Origin: Flavobacteriales bacterium UBA852
Lineage (GTDB): Bacteria; Bacteroidota; Bacteroidia; Flavobacteriales_E; Vicingaceae
Direction of reading: 5' to 3'
NCBI GenBank assembly: GCA_002295925.1
Contig: DBGO01000021.1
Span: 1 to 64,000 of the forward strand
DNA length: 64,000 bases
Made by a program: the position numbers and the translations under genes. Of this stretch, positions 42,435 to 50,986 are shown piece by piece. A model generated the notes under the pieces. The model had not been told where the DNA came from, did not search any database, and saw only the letters and a list, made by a program, of their open reading frames with translations. The stretch's first letter is position 1. Each line of letters starts with the position of its first letter.

Positions 42435-42875
42435 TTATTTTTTCTTGCCTTTCATACCACCCTTTCCGGGTTTTCCTTTACGTCCGCCTCCCGATGATTT
42501 TTTGGGATTTTTTGCCATTGCGGCTCCGGAGCTTGATTTCTGTAGCTTCTTATATCTTCTGCGAGAAGCAAAATTTTTGTCTCGCTTATTCATTTTCTTT
42601 TTAAACTTGGCACTTGACCAATGTTTGTAGAGGTTTTTCTTGTTTTTAACTAATGGTTTGCGCGATACTTTAACATTCGAACGCCATTTGGTTTTGTGCG
42701 TAAAAGCATCTCTGCCTTTTTTCTTTTTCTTCTTTTTCTTATCTAAATTAGGATTGTGACGAGTTGCTGAAGCCGTATTTACACCTTTGTCTTTTTTCCA
42801 AAATTGTGCTTTTGCATTTTGTGCCGATAATACGGTAAATACAATTGTTAATATTATAAAAAAATACTTCTTCAC
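42435..42875 (-). CDS. Exported Lys/Arg-rich protein
   Basis: This 146-aa protein has a signal peptide (MKKYFFIILTIVFTVLSAQNAKAQ, residues 1-24), then an extremely basic mature part with a run of eight lysines near residue 45 and a C-terminal Gly/Lys tail (GGGRKGKPGKGGMKGKKK). Almost no acidic residues remain after cleavage. It may bind acidic surface polymers such as LPS, or extracellular DNA. No domain is recognised. It is convergent with the TPR gene, only 13 bp apart, and a terminator for the gene upstream lies before its start. Confidence 0.7.
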   Translation of the reverse strand: MKKYFFIILTIVFTVLSAQNAKAQFWKKDKGVNTASATRHNPNLDKKKKKKKKGRDAFTHKTKWRSNVKVSRKPLVKNKKNLYKHWSSAKFKKKMNKRDKNFASRRRYKKLQKSSSGAAMAKNPKKSSGGGRKGKPGKGGMKGKKK

Positions 42876-42889
42876 TCTTTAATTTTTTT

Positions 42890-42930
42890 TGATAAAAAAT
42901 TGACCAATCATATAAATGGTTGGTCAATTA
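42890..42930 (-). terminator. Terminator after the 113-aa orphan gene
   Basis: AATTGACCAA (42898-42907) pairs with TTGGTCAATT (42920-42929). On the minus strand a T-rich tract follows (42897-42886), so it ends transcripts coming from the gene at 43057-43398. Confidence 0.7.
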
Positions 42931-43056
42931 AATGTTAACCACTATGGGTTAAAGTTAATTAAAGTATTCGGATTTACCCAAAAAAGAGATTAAAAAGTTA
43001 TTAAACAAGTTTTTAACAATCATTATTATTCCGTAATTATTATTATTTGATCATCT

Positions 43057-43398
43057 TTATTTTAAATTTATCATCCATTCCACTTTACAATTTTTTTCTG
43101 AACATATTGGTATTGAAGCTTTTCCATAATCATCAAAATAAAGATTAAATATTATAGATTTATTTACAATGAAGTTTTTTAAAGTTGGAAAAGCATTTAC
43201 TATTTTAATAAATAAGTCTTTAAGCTCTTTAAGCTCATTTAATGTTTTTTGTTTAGTTAAATTATCAAAATTTTTGTATTGTGACCAACCAGTAACTTCC
43301 AATACATTCCTATTTTTCATTTCTAACCTTAATTCTCCTATATTAATAGGTCTATTTTCTTTCAGCATTTCTAATTCTATTTTAATTCTATTTCCCAT
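43057..43398 (-). CDS. Orphan protein of unknown function, 113 aa
   Basis: This 113-aa protein has no signal peptide. Residues 1-36 form a likely beta-hairpin (GELRLEMKNRNVLEVTGWSQ), followed by a Leu/Lys helix (about 48-75) and two strands ending CEVEWMI-like (KVEWMINLK). The size and layout resemble small immunity proteins of polymorphic toxin systems, but no toxin is adjacent, so that is only a guess. Its start codon lies 17 bp from the end of a deleted IS3 element, so its native promoter has probably been displaced. It is very AT-rich. Confidence 0.5.
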   Translation of the reverse strand: MGNRIKIELEMLKENRPINIGELRLEMKNRNVLEVTGWSQYKNFDNLTKQKTLNELKELKDLFIKIVNAFPTLKNFIVNKSIIFNLYFDDYGKASIPICSEKNCKVEWMINLK

Positions 43399-43488
43399 TT
43401 TATTACTTTACAACATGTAGTACTCCCAATTTTTAGTACCACAGATTAGATGTTGCTAATTTAATAATTATTGATTTATTGTTAATCA

Positions 43489-43602
43489 TTAAGCAGCTTT
43501 TAGATAAAGTTCAACCGGTTTATAATAGAAACTGCTCCTACTTATCTGCAATAAGGTACACTGTTTTCTTACACTCAGCTTTGTATAACTTCGATCAACC
43601 AT
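43489..43602 (-). pseudogene. IS3 orfB transposase fragment
   Basis: A 37-codon frame from ATG 43602 reads MVDRSYTKLSVRKQCTLLQI followed by SRSSFYYKPVEL, the start of IS3-family OrfB, and then stops after YLKAA. All of the DDE catalytic core is missing. It lies in the -1 frame relative to orfA, as expected in this family. The deletion junction is near 43505. Confidence 0.75.
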
Positions 43603-43616
43603 CTTATGTCGAACCT

Positions 43617-43907
43617 CTACAGGCCTAATTTGTATAAGCTTTTTTTTTTTGAAAAGTTCTCTACTTCCAATTTCCCTATCTTGCTGTAGAGACGTTCGGT
43701 TTCAGCTTCATTCTGCTCTTTGGACTTCTCCGAACTGCTGAATACTTTTTCTGATTGTTCTATAAACTCTCGTTTCCATTGTGATATTTGGTTGGGGTGT
43801 ACCTCAAAACGCATAGCCAATTCGTTTAGCGTTTCTCTTTCTTTTATTGCTTCTATTGCTACTTTAGCTTTATAAGCTGCAATGAATTTTCTTCTTGTTC
43901 TTTTCAT
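43617..43907 (-). CDS. IS3-family OrfA transposase subunit
   Basis: This 96-aa protein is the helix-turn-helix subunit of an IS3-type transposase: MKRTRRKFIAAYKAKVAIEA, then the HTH (LNELAMRFEVHPNQISQWKR), then a leucine-zipper-like region. The end is damaged: where relatives read VENDFLKKKL, this has VENFSKKK and then SLYKLGL. An A11 run followed by G (43640-43651 region) sits near the end, at the place of the usual -1 frameshift site. Alone it cannot transpose the element. Confidence 0.85.
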   Translation of the reverse strand: MKRTRRKFIAAYKAKVAIEAIKERETLNELAMRFEVHPNQISQWKREFIEQSEKVFSSSEKSKEQNEAETERLYSKIGKLEVENFSKKKSLYKLGL

Positions 43908-44127
43908 ATTTTCAGGTTTAAAGTTAATACTTTTTTCACTTTAACCTGTGGTCCAGTTTTTGGGTAGTATTACAATAATAGTATTTTTCTCATGTTTAAT
44001 TTATATTTCTATTTTAATAATGATAATAGTGTATAAAGCTTAAGTTAATAGTTAATTTAAAACACAAATATTTTAAATATTAAAAATTAAATATCTAATT
44101 AAGAATTAGAATCATTTATCATACCTA

Positions 44128-44156
44128 AAAAGGTCAACTCTTGAGTTGACCTTTTC
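44128..44156. terminator. Terminator after ferritin gene
   Basis: AAAAGGTCAACTC (44128-44140) pairs with GAGTTGACCTTTT (about 44143-44155) with a very short loop and A/T-runs on both sides. Confidence 0.8.
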
Positions 44157-44189
44157 AGTAAATTTATAAATCTTTGATAGTCTATTTTT

Positions 44190-44699
44190 TTATACATTTT
44201 TTTCAACTGCCATTGAAAGCGATTGTATATCTCGGTCGAAAAGATATAAACCGCCTTTATCGTTACCAATAAGGTGTAATTTATCCATTATGGTTCGTGC
44301 CAATGCTTCTTCTTCTATTTGTTCGGCAACATACCATTGCATAAAGTTGTGTGTGGTATAATCTTTTTCGTTTAAGCAAATCTCCACTACTTTATTTATT
44401 TCGCCGGTAACCATAATTTCGTGTTCCAAAAGTTTTTGGAATACTGCGTTTAATGATTCGAAAGATGCTTCGGGTTTTTCCAATGCAGGAATTTCGGCAA
44501 TACCGCCACGCTCATTAATGTATTGTACTAATTTAAGCATATGCATACGCTCTTCGTCGGAATGCTTGTAAAGAAACTGAGCGGTTCCGTTTAATCCTTT
44601 GGTTTCTGCCCATGAAGCCATTGCTAAGTATAAGTGTGATGAATTGGCTTCTATTTTTACTTGATTGTTTAATGCTTTTTCAATTGTTGGTGATAACAT
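44190..44699 (-). CDS. ftnA: Ferritin (non-haem)
   Basis: This 169-aa protein forms the 24-subunit iron-storage cage. The ferroxidase ligands align in number with E. coli FtnA: E17, E50, H53, E94, Q127 and E130. Five helices with the typical four-helix bundle are expected. It oxidises Fe(II) and stores it as mineral, protecting from Fenton chemistry. It lies 24 bp after the universal stress protein gene on the same strand, so both may be one stress/iron unit. Confidence 0.95.
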   Translation of the reverse strand: MLSPTIEKALNNQVKIEANSSHLYLAMASWAETKGLNGTAQFLYKHSDEERMHMLKLVQYINERGGIAEIPALEKPEASFESLNAVFQKLLEHEIMVTGEINKVVEICLNEKDYTTHNFMQWYVAEQIEEEALARTIMDKLHLIGNDKGGLYLFDRDIQSLSMAVEKNV

Positions 44700-44723
44700 A
44701 ATATTTTTGTTTTGTTTGGTGAA

Positions 44724-45548
44724 TTATTTTTCTTTAATGGCTAATAATGGTTTTTTACTGTGAAATGCCAACTGATTAGTTACACTCTTTTTAAAGATTT
44801 TCTCTAAAAATCCGTGTTTACGGGCATAAACGGCAACCATATCGCTGTTTTGCTCTACAAAACCGGTAATTCCGGATACTACATCATCATTTTCTTCGTA
44901 ATAATATTCGTGTTTTATGTCTAATAAAAATTCTTCCAAATCCAATGCTTCTATGGCATCTTGAATTTTAGCCTTCTCTTCGGGCTTGGTAATGACGTTT
45001 AGTATCTGAATTTCGGCATCGTAAAGTTTGGCAAAATCTTTAAGAATATTCAATGTGTCAAAGTTGTCAATCTCTTTATAATCGGCTGCAAAGGTAATTT
45101 TTTCAATTTCTTTGTACTGCGATGTTTTTGGTATTGCCAATACAGGAATATCAGAGTTTTGTATCACGCCTTGTGTGTTGGAACCAATTAATACTTCTTG
45201 TATTCCGCTGGCTCCTTTTGTTCCCATAACAATTAAGTCGGCATTTTTTTCAACGGACTGCTCGGTAATGGTTGCAATTGCACCTCCGGATTTTATATAT
45301 CCTTCGGTTTGCACATCATTGTAGCCCCACTCCTTAATTTTAATTAATGTATCATCGATGCCTCTTTGTGCATCTTCTTTCAACACATCGGTAACCGAAA
45401 CAATCATTCCGGAAGTTGAGTAAGGAATTTCATAACTGTTAAAAACTATTATTTTAGCTTTTGCTTTGCGTGCCAATTCCAAAGCATATTTGAGCGCTTT
45501 ATCGGCATCTTCTGAGAAATCGGTGGGTACGAAAATTGTATTAATCAT
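44724..45548 (-). CDS. Tandem universal stress protein
   Basis: This 274-aa cytoplasmic protein has two UspA domains. The first (1-145) starts TIFVPTDFSEDADKALKYAL and contains the ATP-binding GTKGASGIQEVLIGSNTQGV motif (107-126), with V-x-A-I-P just after. The second (about 146-274) is more diverged and lacks the Gly-rich nucleotide motif. Two-domain USPs are common in Bacteroidota. It probably binds ATP in the first half and acts in stress survival by an unknown route. The ferritin gene follows closely. Confidence 0.88.
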   Translation of the reverse strand: MINTIFVPTDFSEDADKALKYALELARKAKAKIIVFNSYEIPYSTSGMIVSVTDVLKEDAQRGIDDTLIKIKEWGYNDVQTEGYIKSGGAIATITEQSVEKNADLIVMGTKGASGIQEVLIGSNTQGVIQNSDIPVLAIPKTSQYKEIEKITFAADYKEIDNFDTLNILKDFAKLYDAEIQILNVITKPEEKAKIQDAIEALDLEEFLLDIKHEYYYEENDDVVSGITGFVEQNSDMVAVYARKHGFLEKIFKKSVTNQLAFHSKKPLLAIKEK

Positions 45549-45604
45549 TGTTTTTTTGTTTTTTCAAATATAATAACCATTTTCGGTATTTAAAATGATT
45601 TTTG

Positions 45605-46297
45605 TCAATTTGATTTTTCAAGCAGTTTAAATCCTTTTCCGTGAATGTTTATAATTTCGATATTCGGGTCGTCTTTTAAGTGTTTGCGCAGTTTAGTAAT
45701 ATACACATCCATGCTTCGGGCATTAAAATAAGAATCGTCTCCCCAAATTTTTATAAGCGCCTCGTTTCGATCCATTACTTTGTTTTTGTTCAACACCAAT
45801 AAGCGCAACAACTCATTTTCTTTAGACGTAAGTTTAGATACTTTATCGCCTATTTTTAATGTTTGTTCGTTGTAATTAAAGGTATATTTTCCTATTTTAA
45901 ATTCGTTTTGCTCTTCATTATATACCCCTTTGGCTCTGCGCATTACCGCATTGATTCGCGCCAGCAACTCTTCCATACTAAAGGGCTTGGTAATATAATC
46001 GTCGGCTCCGGCTTTAAACCCTTCGAGTTTATCGTCTTTCATACTTTTTGCCGTTAAAAATATAATAGGAATTTGTTGGTTTTCTTTACGAATTTCTTTG
46101 GCTAAAGTTATACCGTCCATTTCGGGCATCATTACATCTAAAATGCAAATATCATAACTGTTGGAGTGAAATTTTTTCAATCCGGATTTTCCGTCTTGAG
46201 CCAAATCTGTTACTATGCCTTTTACGGTTAGGTATTCTTTGAGTAAATTTCCCAAATTGGGGTCGTCTTCTACCAATAATGCGCGTATTTTATCCAT
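45605..46297 (-). CDS. OmpR-family response regulator
   Basis: This 230-aa protein has a receiver domain with the phosphoryl site D54 in ICILDVMMPEMDG, the acidic pair D11/D12 and K104-like Lys in DDYITKPF. The C-terminal winged helix starts near residue 135 (KLTSKENELLRLLVLNKN) and includes SMDVYITKLRKHLKDD. It binds DNA as a dimer when phosphorylated. The partner kinase gene is immediately upstream, 2 bp apart. The regulon is unknown. Confidence 0.93.
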   Translation of the reverse strand: MDKIRALLVEDDPNLGNLLKEYLTVKGIVTDLAQDGKSGLKKFHSNSYDICILDVMMPEMDGITLAKEIRKENQQIPIIFLTAKSMKDDKLEGFKAGADDYITKPFSMEELLARINAVMRRAKGVYNEEQNEFKIGKYTFNYNEQTLKIGDKVSKLTSKENELLRLLVLNKNKVMDRNEALIKIWGDDSYFNARSMDVYITKLRKHLKDDPNIEIINIHGKGFKLLEKSN

Positions 46298-46299
46298 TT

Positions 46300-47775
46300 T
46301 CAGTCATTTTCGTTAGTACAAGTATTTTCAAAAGGTAAATATATGATGAATTTTGTTCCTTTCCCAACTTCGCTTTGCAAAGTTATGGTTCCGTTATGCT
46401 TTTCAACGATTGCTTTTACATAATTCAATCCAAGTCCAAATCCTTTTACATTATGTATATTTCCGGTAGGAATGCGGTAAAATTTATCGAAAATTTTTGC
46501 GTGGTGTTCTTTGGGTATTCCTACACCATTATCGGCAACTTCAATTAAAATTCCTTGTTTGTGGTTCTTGGTTTGGATAGTTATCACCGGCTTTTCGGGC
46601 GTGTATTTTATGGCGTTATCGAGCAAATTATAAATAACGTTTGTTATATGCACCTTATCGGCTATTATCTGGTGATTCTCGGCATTTAGCTTGGTAATGA
46701 TATTTCCACCTTTATTGATGGCTTGAATTTCAATGTTGTCTTTTACTTTATCTATAATTTGATGTACATCAATGGGGTCAAACTTTAGTTTTAAGTCGGG
46801 TTTGTCCCAAAGGGCGCTTTTCAAAACATTTTCTACTAAAAGTGCCAAGCGTTCATTTTCTTGCTTAATCATGCGCAAGTAATTGTTTTTTGCTTGTTCC
46901 ATTTTGGAAATATCAGGGTCGGACAATGCTTCGCAAGCCAATGAAATGGTAGATATGGGCGTTTTCAGTTCGTGCGTCATATTGCTGATGAAATCATTTT
47001 TTATTGCCGAAAGCTTTTTTTGACGCAAAATGGTGTGAATACTGAAATAAAATGCACCGATAATAATTAACAAAAATACAACCGACGATGCCAATACCCA
47101 ACTCATACTTTTGAGTAAGAATGTTTTTTTGTAAGGAAACACTAAACTCAAATAATAAGGATTGCCAAAAAAATCGTTTGGAAAAAGCTGAACGGTAAAA
47201 CTCTTGGGGTTGTATTTGGTAAGATTGTTTTTTTGTGCAAATACCGGATTGCCAAACATATCAAACACACCAAAGCGATAGCCGGCATTTATTCCACGAT
47301 GATTTAACTCTACCTTAATGATAGAATCCAGAGCATTTGCCGGCACGCGTTCTTCAAAACTTCGGGGACGGTTATACTCGTAAAGCACACTTAAAAATTC
47401 ATCCAGTTCTTCGTCGGGAATATTTCGCGTTCCTTGATAAGTTACTCCAAATTTGTATTTCAAGCTTCCGTATTCTGAAGGCATTTGCCCTTCCAATTCT
47501 TCCTTTTTAAACACAATATTGCCATTGGCATCTTTTTTTACCTCAACACCTTTTAGCTTGGAATTTAAATCCTTGCCCAACATCATCCGGCGTTTGGCTT
47601 CGTATTTTTCTACGCTTAAAGCAATATCGTACAACGCCGATTTTACGGTTTGGGCAAATTCTTCTTCTTTGAGCGTAACAGCACTGTTCACCCAATAAAT
47701 TTGCAAGAAAATCAATCCCAGCAAAGCCAAGGTAATAATGCTTATCAGAATTTGCAGTGAGTATTTTTTGAGCAT
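46300..47775 (-). CDS. Sensor histidine kinase
   Basis: This 491-aa inner-membrane kinase has TM1 at about 9-28 and TM2 at about 224-246, bounding a periplasmic sensor of about 195 residues with no recognised fold. The HisKA domain carries the phospho-acceptor H268 in SNMTHELKTPIS. The ATPase domain has the N box (NVIYNLLDNAIKYT), G1 (ADNGVGIP) and G2 (GFGLGLNYV). There is no HAMP domain. It pairs with the OmpR-like regulator 2 bp downstream. The signal is unknown. Confidence 0.93.
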   Translation of the reverse strand: MLKKYSLQILISIITLALLGLIFLQIYWVNSAVTLKEEEFAQTVKSALYDIALSVEKYEAKRRMMLGKDLNSKLKGVEVKKDANGNIVFKKEELEGQMPSEYGSLKYKFGVTYQGTRNIPDEELDEFLSVLYEYNRPRSFEERVPANALDSIIKVELNHRGINAGYRFGVFDMFGNPVFAQKNNLTKYNPKSFTVQLFPNDFFGNPYYLSLVFPYKKTFLLKSMSWVLASSVVFLLIIIGAFYFSIHTILRQKKLSAIKNDFISNMTHELKTPISTISLACEALSDPDISKMEQAKNNYLRMIKQENERLALLVENVLKSALWDKPDLKLKFDPIDVHQIIDKVKDNIEIQAINKGGNIITKLNAENHQIIADKVHITNVIYNLLDNAIKYTPEKPVITIQTKNHKQGILIEVADNGVGIPKEHHAKIFDKFYRIPTGNIHNVKGFGLGLNYVKAIVEKHNGTITLQSEVGKGTKFIIYLPFENTCTNEND

Positions 47776-47961
47776 CAGTACGGGTTAAGTTATTCGTTTT
47801 TACGAAATTATCCAATAAGCCCGGCACTTTGACTTTTTAGGTGTTAAAAGTCCTTAATAATACGATTTTATAAAGCGAATATTAAATTTTATGCACAATT
47901 CAATATTTTATGCTATGGATTGCCTGAATATTTTTACCTTTATCAAAAATTTATCTGCAAA

Positions 47962-48384
47962 ATGGCAAAGTTTACGCTTGACTGGTCAGAAGAGGAATTG
48001 CTCGATTTTTTACTCATCGGCATTGCCAGTCATTCCAAAGATTACAAACTTTGTTACGAAATAAACAAAAGCTTAAATTTTGATTTTTATCGCACGGCAG
48101 ATGATTATACTTTAACAATAAAAGGCAAAACCGATCATTTTCCGATGTACACCTTTGCTGACGATGAAAACCTGTTGGATTTTTACTTATTAGGCAATAA
48201 AGGAAAACAAGGATTTTTGGTTAAGGAGTTCAAAAATTTTGATTACTTGTTAATGATAAAAGGAAATATAGATTTTGTAGATATTGACGAATATGTGGAT
48301 AAATTAAGAAGTTTAAACAATGTGCTTACGGCATTGCCCATAAATGTAGAAGAATTAAAATCAAAAGATTATTTAATATTTTAG
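47962..48384 (+). CDS. IPExxxVDY family protein
   Basis: ATG 47962 is chosen over a TTG at 47920, giving a 140-aa protein beginning MAKFTLDWSEEELLDFLLIG. It belongs to a small cytoplasmic Bacteroidota family named for the IPExxxVDY motif. The second half contains LVKEFKNFDYLLMIKGN and ends KDYLIF. The named motif itself is not obvious here, so the call rests on overall features and on position: such genes stand directly before pyk in many Bacteroidota, here 4 bp upstream. Function unknown; co-expression with pyk is certain from the spacing. Confidence 0.72.
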   Translation: MAKFTLDWSEEELLDFLLIGIASHSKDYKLCYEINKSLNFDFYRTADDYTLTIKGKTDHFPMYTFADDENLLDFYLLGNKGKQGFLVKEFKNFDYLLMIKGNIDFVDIDEYVDKLRSLNNVLTALPINVEELKSKDYLIF

Positions 48385-48388
48385 AAAT

Positions 48389-49822
48389 ATGAAATTCGTA
48401 GATAAAAAAACCAAAATCGTTGCCACAATAGGACCGGCATCTTCTAAAAAAGAAGTTTTAAAAGCAATGATAGAAAAAGGATTAAATGTATGCCGGCTAA
48501 ATTTTTCGCACGGAAAACACGAAGAATACAAAAAAATAATTGAAACAATACGGGAATTAAATGTAGAGTTGAAAATTCACACCGCCATTTTAGCCGATTT
48601 GCAAGGACCTAAAATCCGTATCGGAAAAATAACCAACGAACCATTATTACTCAACACCGGCGATATACTCACTTTTACCAACAATCCTGAGGCCGACGGA
48701 AGCAACAATACAGTGTACATGAATTACCTCAACTTTCCGAAGGATGTTGAAAAAGGTGAACTCATTTTGCTCGATGACGGAAAATTACAATTGGAAATTA
48801 CCGAAACAAACAAAAAAGATACGGTAAAAGCAAAAGTAATTTATGGCGGAGAATTATTTTCCAACAAAGGAGTAAACCTGCCCAATACAAAAATATCTTT
48901 ACCTTGTTTGACAGAAAAAGATTTAAAAGACCTTGAATTTGTTCTTACCCAACAGGTAGATTGGATAGGTTTGTCTTTTGTGCGTAATGCAAAAGATATT
49001 GAAGAACTAAGAGAAATTTTAAATAAAAACAATTCTGATTCGCGCATTGTAGCAAAAATTGAAAAACCCGAAGCACTCGAAGATATTGACAATATTATAA
49101 AAGCTACCGATGCCATTATGGTTGCCCGCGGTGATTTGGGGGTTGAAATACCTATGGAAGAAGTTCCGCTTGTGCAAAAAGAATTGGTTAAAAAATCGAT
49201 AAAATATGCCAAACCGGTAATTATTGCCACCCAAATGATGGAAACAATGATTACCAACATCAGACCAACACGAGCCGAAGTAAATGATGTTGCCAATGCC
49301 GTGATGGATGGTGCAGATGCCGTAATGCTCAGTGCCGAGACTTCCGTAGGAAAATACCCTATTGAAGTAATTGAAGTAATGACCCGAATAGTAAAAGATG
49401 TTGAACGATACGAGGGTATTTATCACCACGAATATCCGCCGGAAATGAATGAAGAACGATTCATTACCGATTCTATCTGTTACAACGCTTGCCGTTTGGC
49501 ACAGCGAACAAACACATCGGCTATTGTAACAATGACACACAGTGGATACACCGGATTTAAAATTTCCAGTTTCCGCCCAAAGGCAGGTGTGTATGTATTT
49601 ACCGGAAATTACAAGATATTATCCATGCTTAGCTTGGTTTGGGGAGTCAAAGCGTTTTATTACGATAAATTCGTGAGTACCGACCATACCATTGCCGATA
49701 TAAAATATATTTTGAAAAAACACGGATGTGTAAAAGAAGGCGATTTAATTATTAATATTGCCAGTATGCCAATTTCAGAAAAAGGACAATCCAATATGCT
49801 GAAATTAAGCTACATCGATTAA
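48389..49822 (+). CDS. pyk: Pyruvate kinase
   Basis: This 477-aa glycolytic enzyme turns phosphoenolpyruvate and ADP into pyruvate and ATP. Motifs in order: TKIVATIGPAS, the NFSHG turn, ADLQGPKIR, the catalytic Lys segment AKIEKPEAL (about 222-230), the metal site MVARGDLGVEIP, and ATQMMETMI. A C-terminal allosteric domain (about 350-477) is present and ends normally. The frame follows the IPExxxVDY gene by 4 bp. Confidence 0.97.
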   Translation: MKFVDKKTKIVATIGPASSKKEVLKAMIEKGLNVCRLNFSHGKHEEYKKIIETIRELNVELKIHTAILADLQGPKIRIGKITNEPLLLNTGDILTFTNNPEADGSNNTVYMNYLNFPKDVEKGELILLDDGKLQLEITETNKKDTVKAKVIYGGELFSNKGVNLPNTKISLPCLTEKDLKDLEFVLTQQVDWIGLSFVRNAKDIEELREILNKNNSDSRIVAKIEKPEALEDIDNIIKATDAIMVARGDLGVEIPMEEVPLVQKELVKKSIKYAKPVIIATQMMETMITNIRPTRAEVNDVANAVMDGADAVMLSAETSVGKYPIEVIEVMTRIVKDVERYEGIYHHEYPPEMNEERFITDSICYNACRLAQRTNTSAIVTMTHSGYTGFKISSFRPKAGVYVFTGNYKILSMLSLVWGVKAFYYDKFVSTDHTIADIKYILKKHGCVKEGDLIINIASMPISEKGQSNMLKLSYID

Positions 49823-49858
49823 AACTTTTAATTTGTAACTCAATAAAATTATAAATAT

Positions 49859-50908
49859 ATGCCGATTAATGTAAGTTTATTAGCAGAAATTGCAGAAGTT
49901 GCCGGAGCGCCTGGTTTTGAGCAACGCATCAGAGAAATCGTAATTAGAGAAATTACCCCGCTGGTAGATGAATACCAAGTGGACAACATGGGAAATGTTC
50001 GTGCCATCCGCAAAGGAAAAGAAAATAAAAAAGTAATGGTAGGTGCGCACATGGACGAAATTGGTTTTATTGTTACTCATATAGATGATAAAGGATTTGT
50101 TCGTTTTCATACCTTGGGTGGTTTCGACCCTAAAACGCTTACCGCTCAACGGGTTATTATACACGGAAAAAAAGATGTAATTGGTGTAATGGGTTCCAAA
50201 CCCATTCATGTAATGTCGCCCGAAGAAAGAACAAAAATGCCTAAAACAACCGATTATTTTATTGATTTGGGTATGCCCAAAGAAGAAGTTGAAAAAATTG
50301 TTTCGGTTGGCGACCCTATCACGCGCGAAAGAAAACTTATAGAAATGGGCGAATGTGTAAACTGCAAATCGTTGGACAATCGTGTATCGGTTTTTGTATT
50401 GATAGAAACGCTTAAAGCATTAAAAGGTAAAGAATTGCCTTACGATTTGTATGCTGTTTTCACCGTTCAAGAAGAAGTAGGCATCAGAGGGGCAAATATT
50501 GCCGCATTAGAAATTGAACCCGATTTTGGCTTTGGATTAGACACCACAATAGCTTATGATGTTCCGGGTGCGAAGCCCGAGGAAATGGTAACAAAATTAG
50601 GCGACGGAACGGCTATTAAAATTATGGACTCTTCAACCATCTGCGATTATCGCATGGTAAAATATATGAAACAAATTGCCGACAAGCACAATATCAAATG
50701 GCAAACCGAAATTTTACCTGCCGGTGGAACAGACACAGCAGGTATTCAGCGAATGAACCCCGGAGGAGCCATATCGGGTGCGGTATCCATTCCTACTCGC
50801 CATATTCACCAAGTGATAGAAATGGCAAATAAACACGATATTAAAGGAAGTATTGATTTATTGACCAACTGTATTTTAGAACTCGACCAATACGATTGGA
50901 GTTTCTAA
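49859..50908 (+). CDS. M42 family metallopeptidase
   Basis: This 349-aa cytoplasmic aminopeptidase has the dinuclear metal-binding residues of M42: GAHMDEIGFIV (first His and Asp, about 62-72), the catalytic Glu pair in QEEVGIRGA (about 209-217), GLDTT and the late histidine in RHIHQVIE. M42 enzymes form dodecameric shells and degrade short peptides. The fold relates to FrvX and to bacterial glutamyl aminopeptidase. It follows pyk by 36 bp, with a terminator after it. Confidence 0.92.
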   Translation: MPINVSLLAEIAEVAGAPGFEQRIREIVIREITPLVDEYQVDNMGNVRAIRKGKENKKVMVGAHMDEIGFIVTHIDDKGFVRFHTLGGFDPKTLTAQRVIIHGKKDVIGVMGSKPIHVMSPEERTKMPKTTDYFIDLGMPKEEVEKIVSVGDPITRERKLIEMGECVNCKSLDNRVSVFVLIETLKALKGKELPYDLYAVFTVQEEVGIRGANIAALEIEPDFGFGLDTTIAYDVPGAKPEEMVTKLGDGTAIKIMDSSTICDYRMVKYMKQIADKHNIKWQTEILPAGGTDTAGIQRMNPGGAISGAVSIPTRHIHQVIEMANKHDIKGSIDLLTNCILELDQYDWSF

Positions 50909-50933
50909 TTAATCTTCCTAAAATAACAACAAT

Positions 50934-50968
50934 AAAAAAACGTCTCCCATTTAGGAGACGTTTTTTTT
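50934..50968. terminator. Bidirectional terminator
   Basis: CGTCTCC (50941-50947) pairs with GGAGACG (50954-50960), with seven A before and eight T after. It lies between convergent genes. Confidence 0.9.
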
Positions 50969-50986
50969 ATCAAGCAATCTTGTTTT

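Larger units (their letters stand above)
43416..43974 (-). mobile_element. Internally deleted IS3-family insertion sequence
   Basis: The 559-bp element is bounded by imperfect inverted repeats of about 33 bp. The left end reads TGTAGTACTCCCAA and the right end, on the opposite strand, TGTAATACTACCCAA; both continue to a shared ACCACAG-TTA. Between them are orfA and only the first part of orfB, so most of the transposase gene is missing (full IS3 members are about 1.2-1.5 kb). No clear target duplication is visible (flanks CAACA and ATAAT), which suggests an old copy. It could move only if a full relative supplied transposase. Confidence 0.8.

Noticed and set aside
49019..49540. 173-aa minus-strand ORF opposite pyruvate kinase
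   Set aside because: It is a shadow of pyk: the sense strand has complete pyruvate kinase motifs, and the antisense product is rich in His, Phe and Tyr with no domain.
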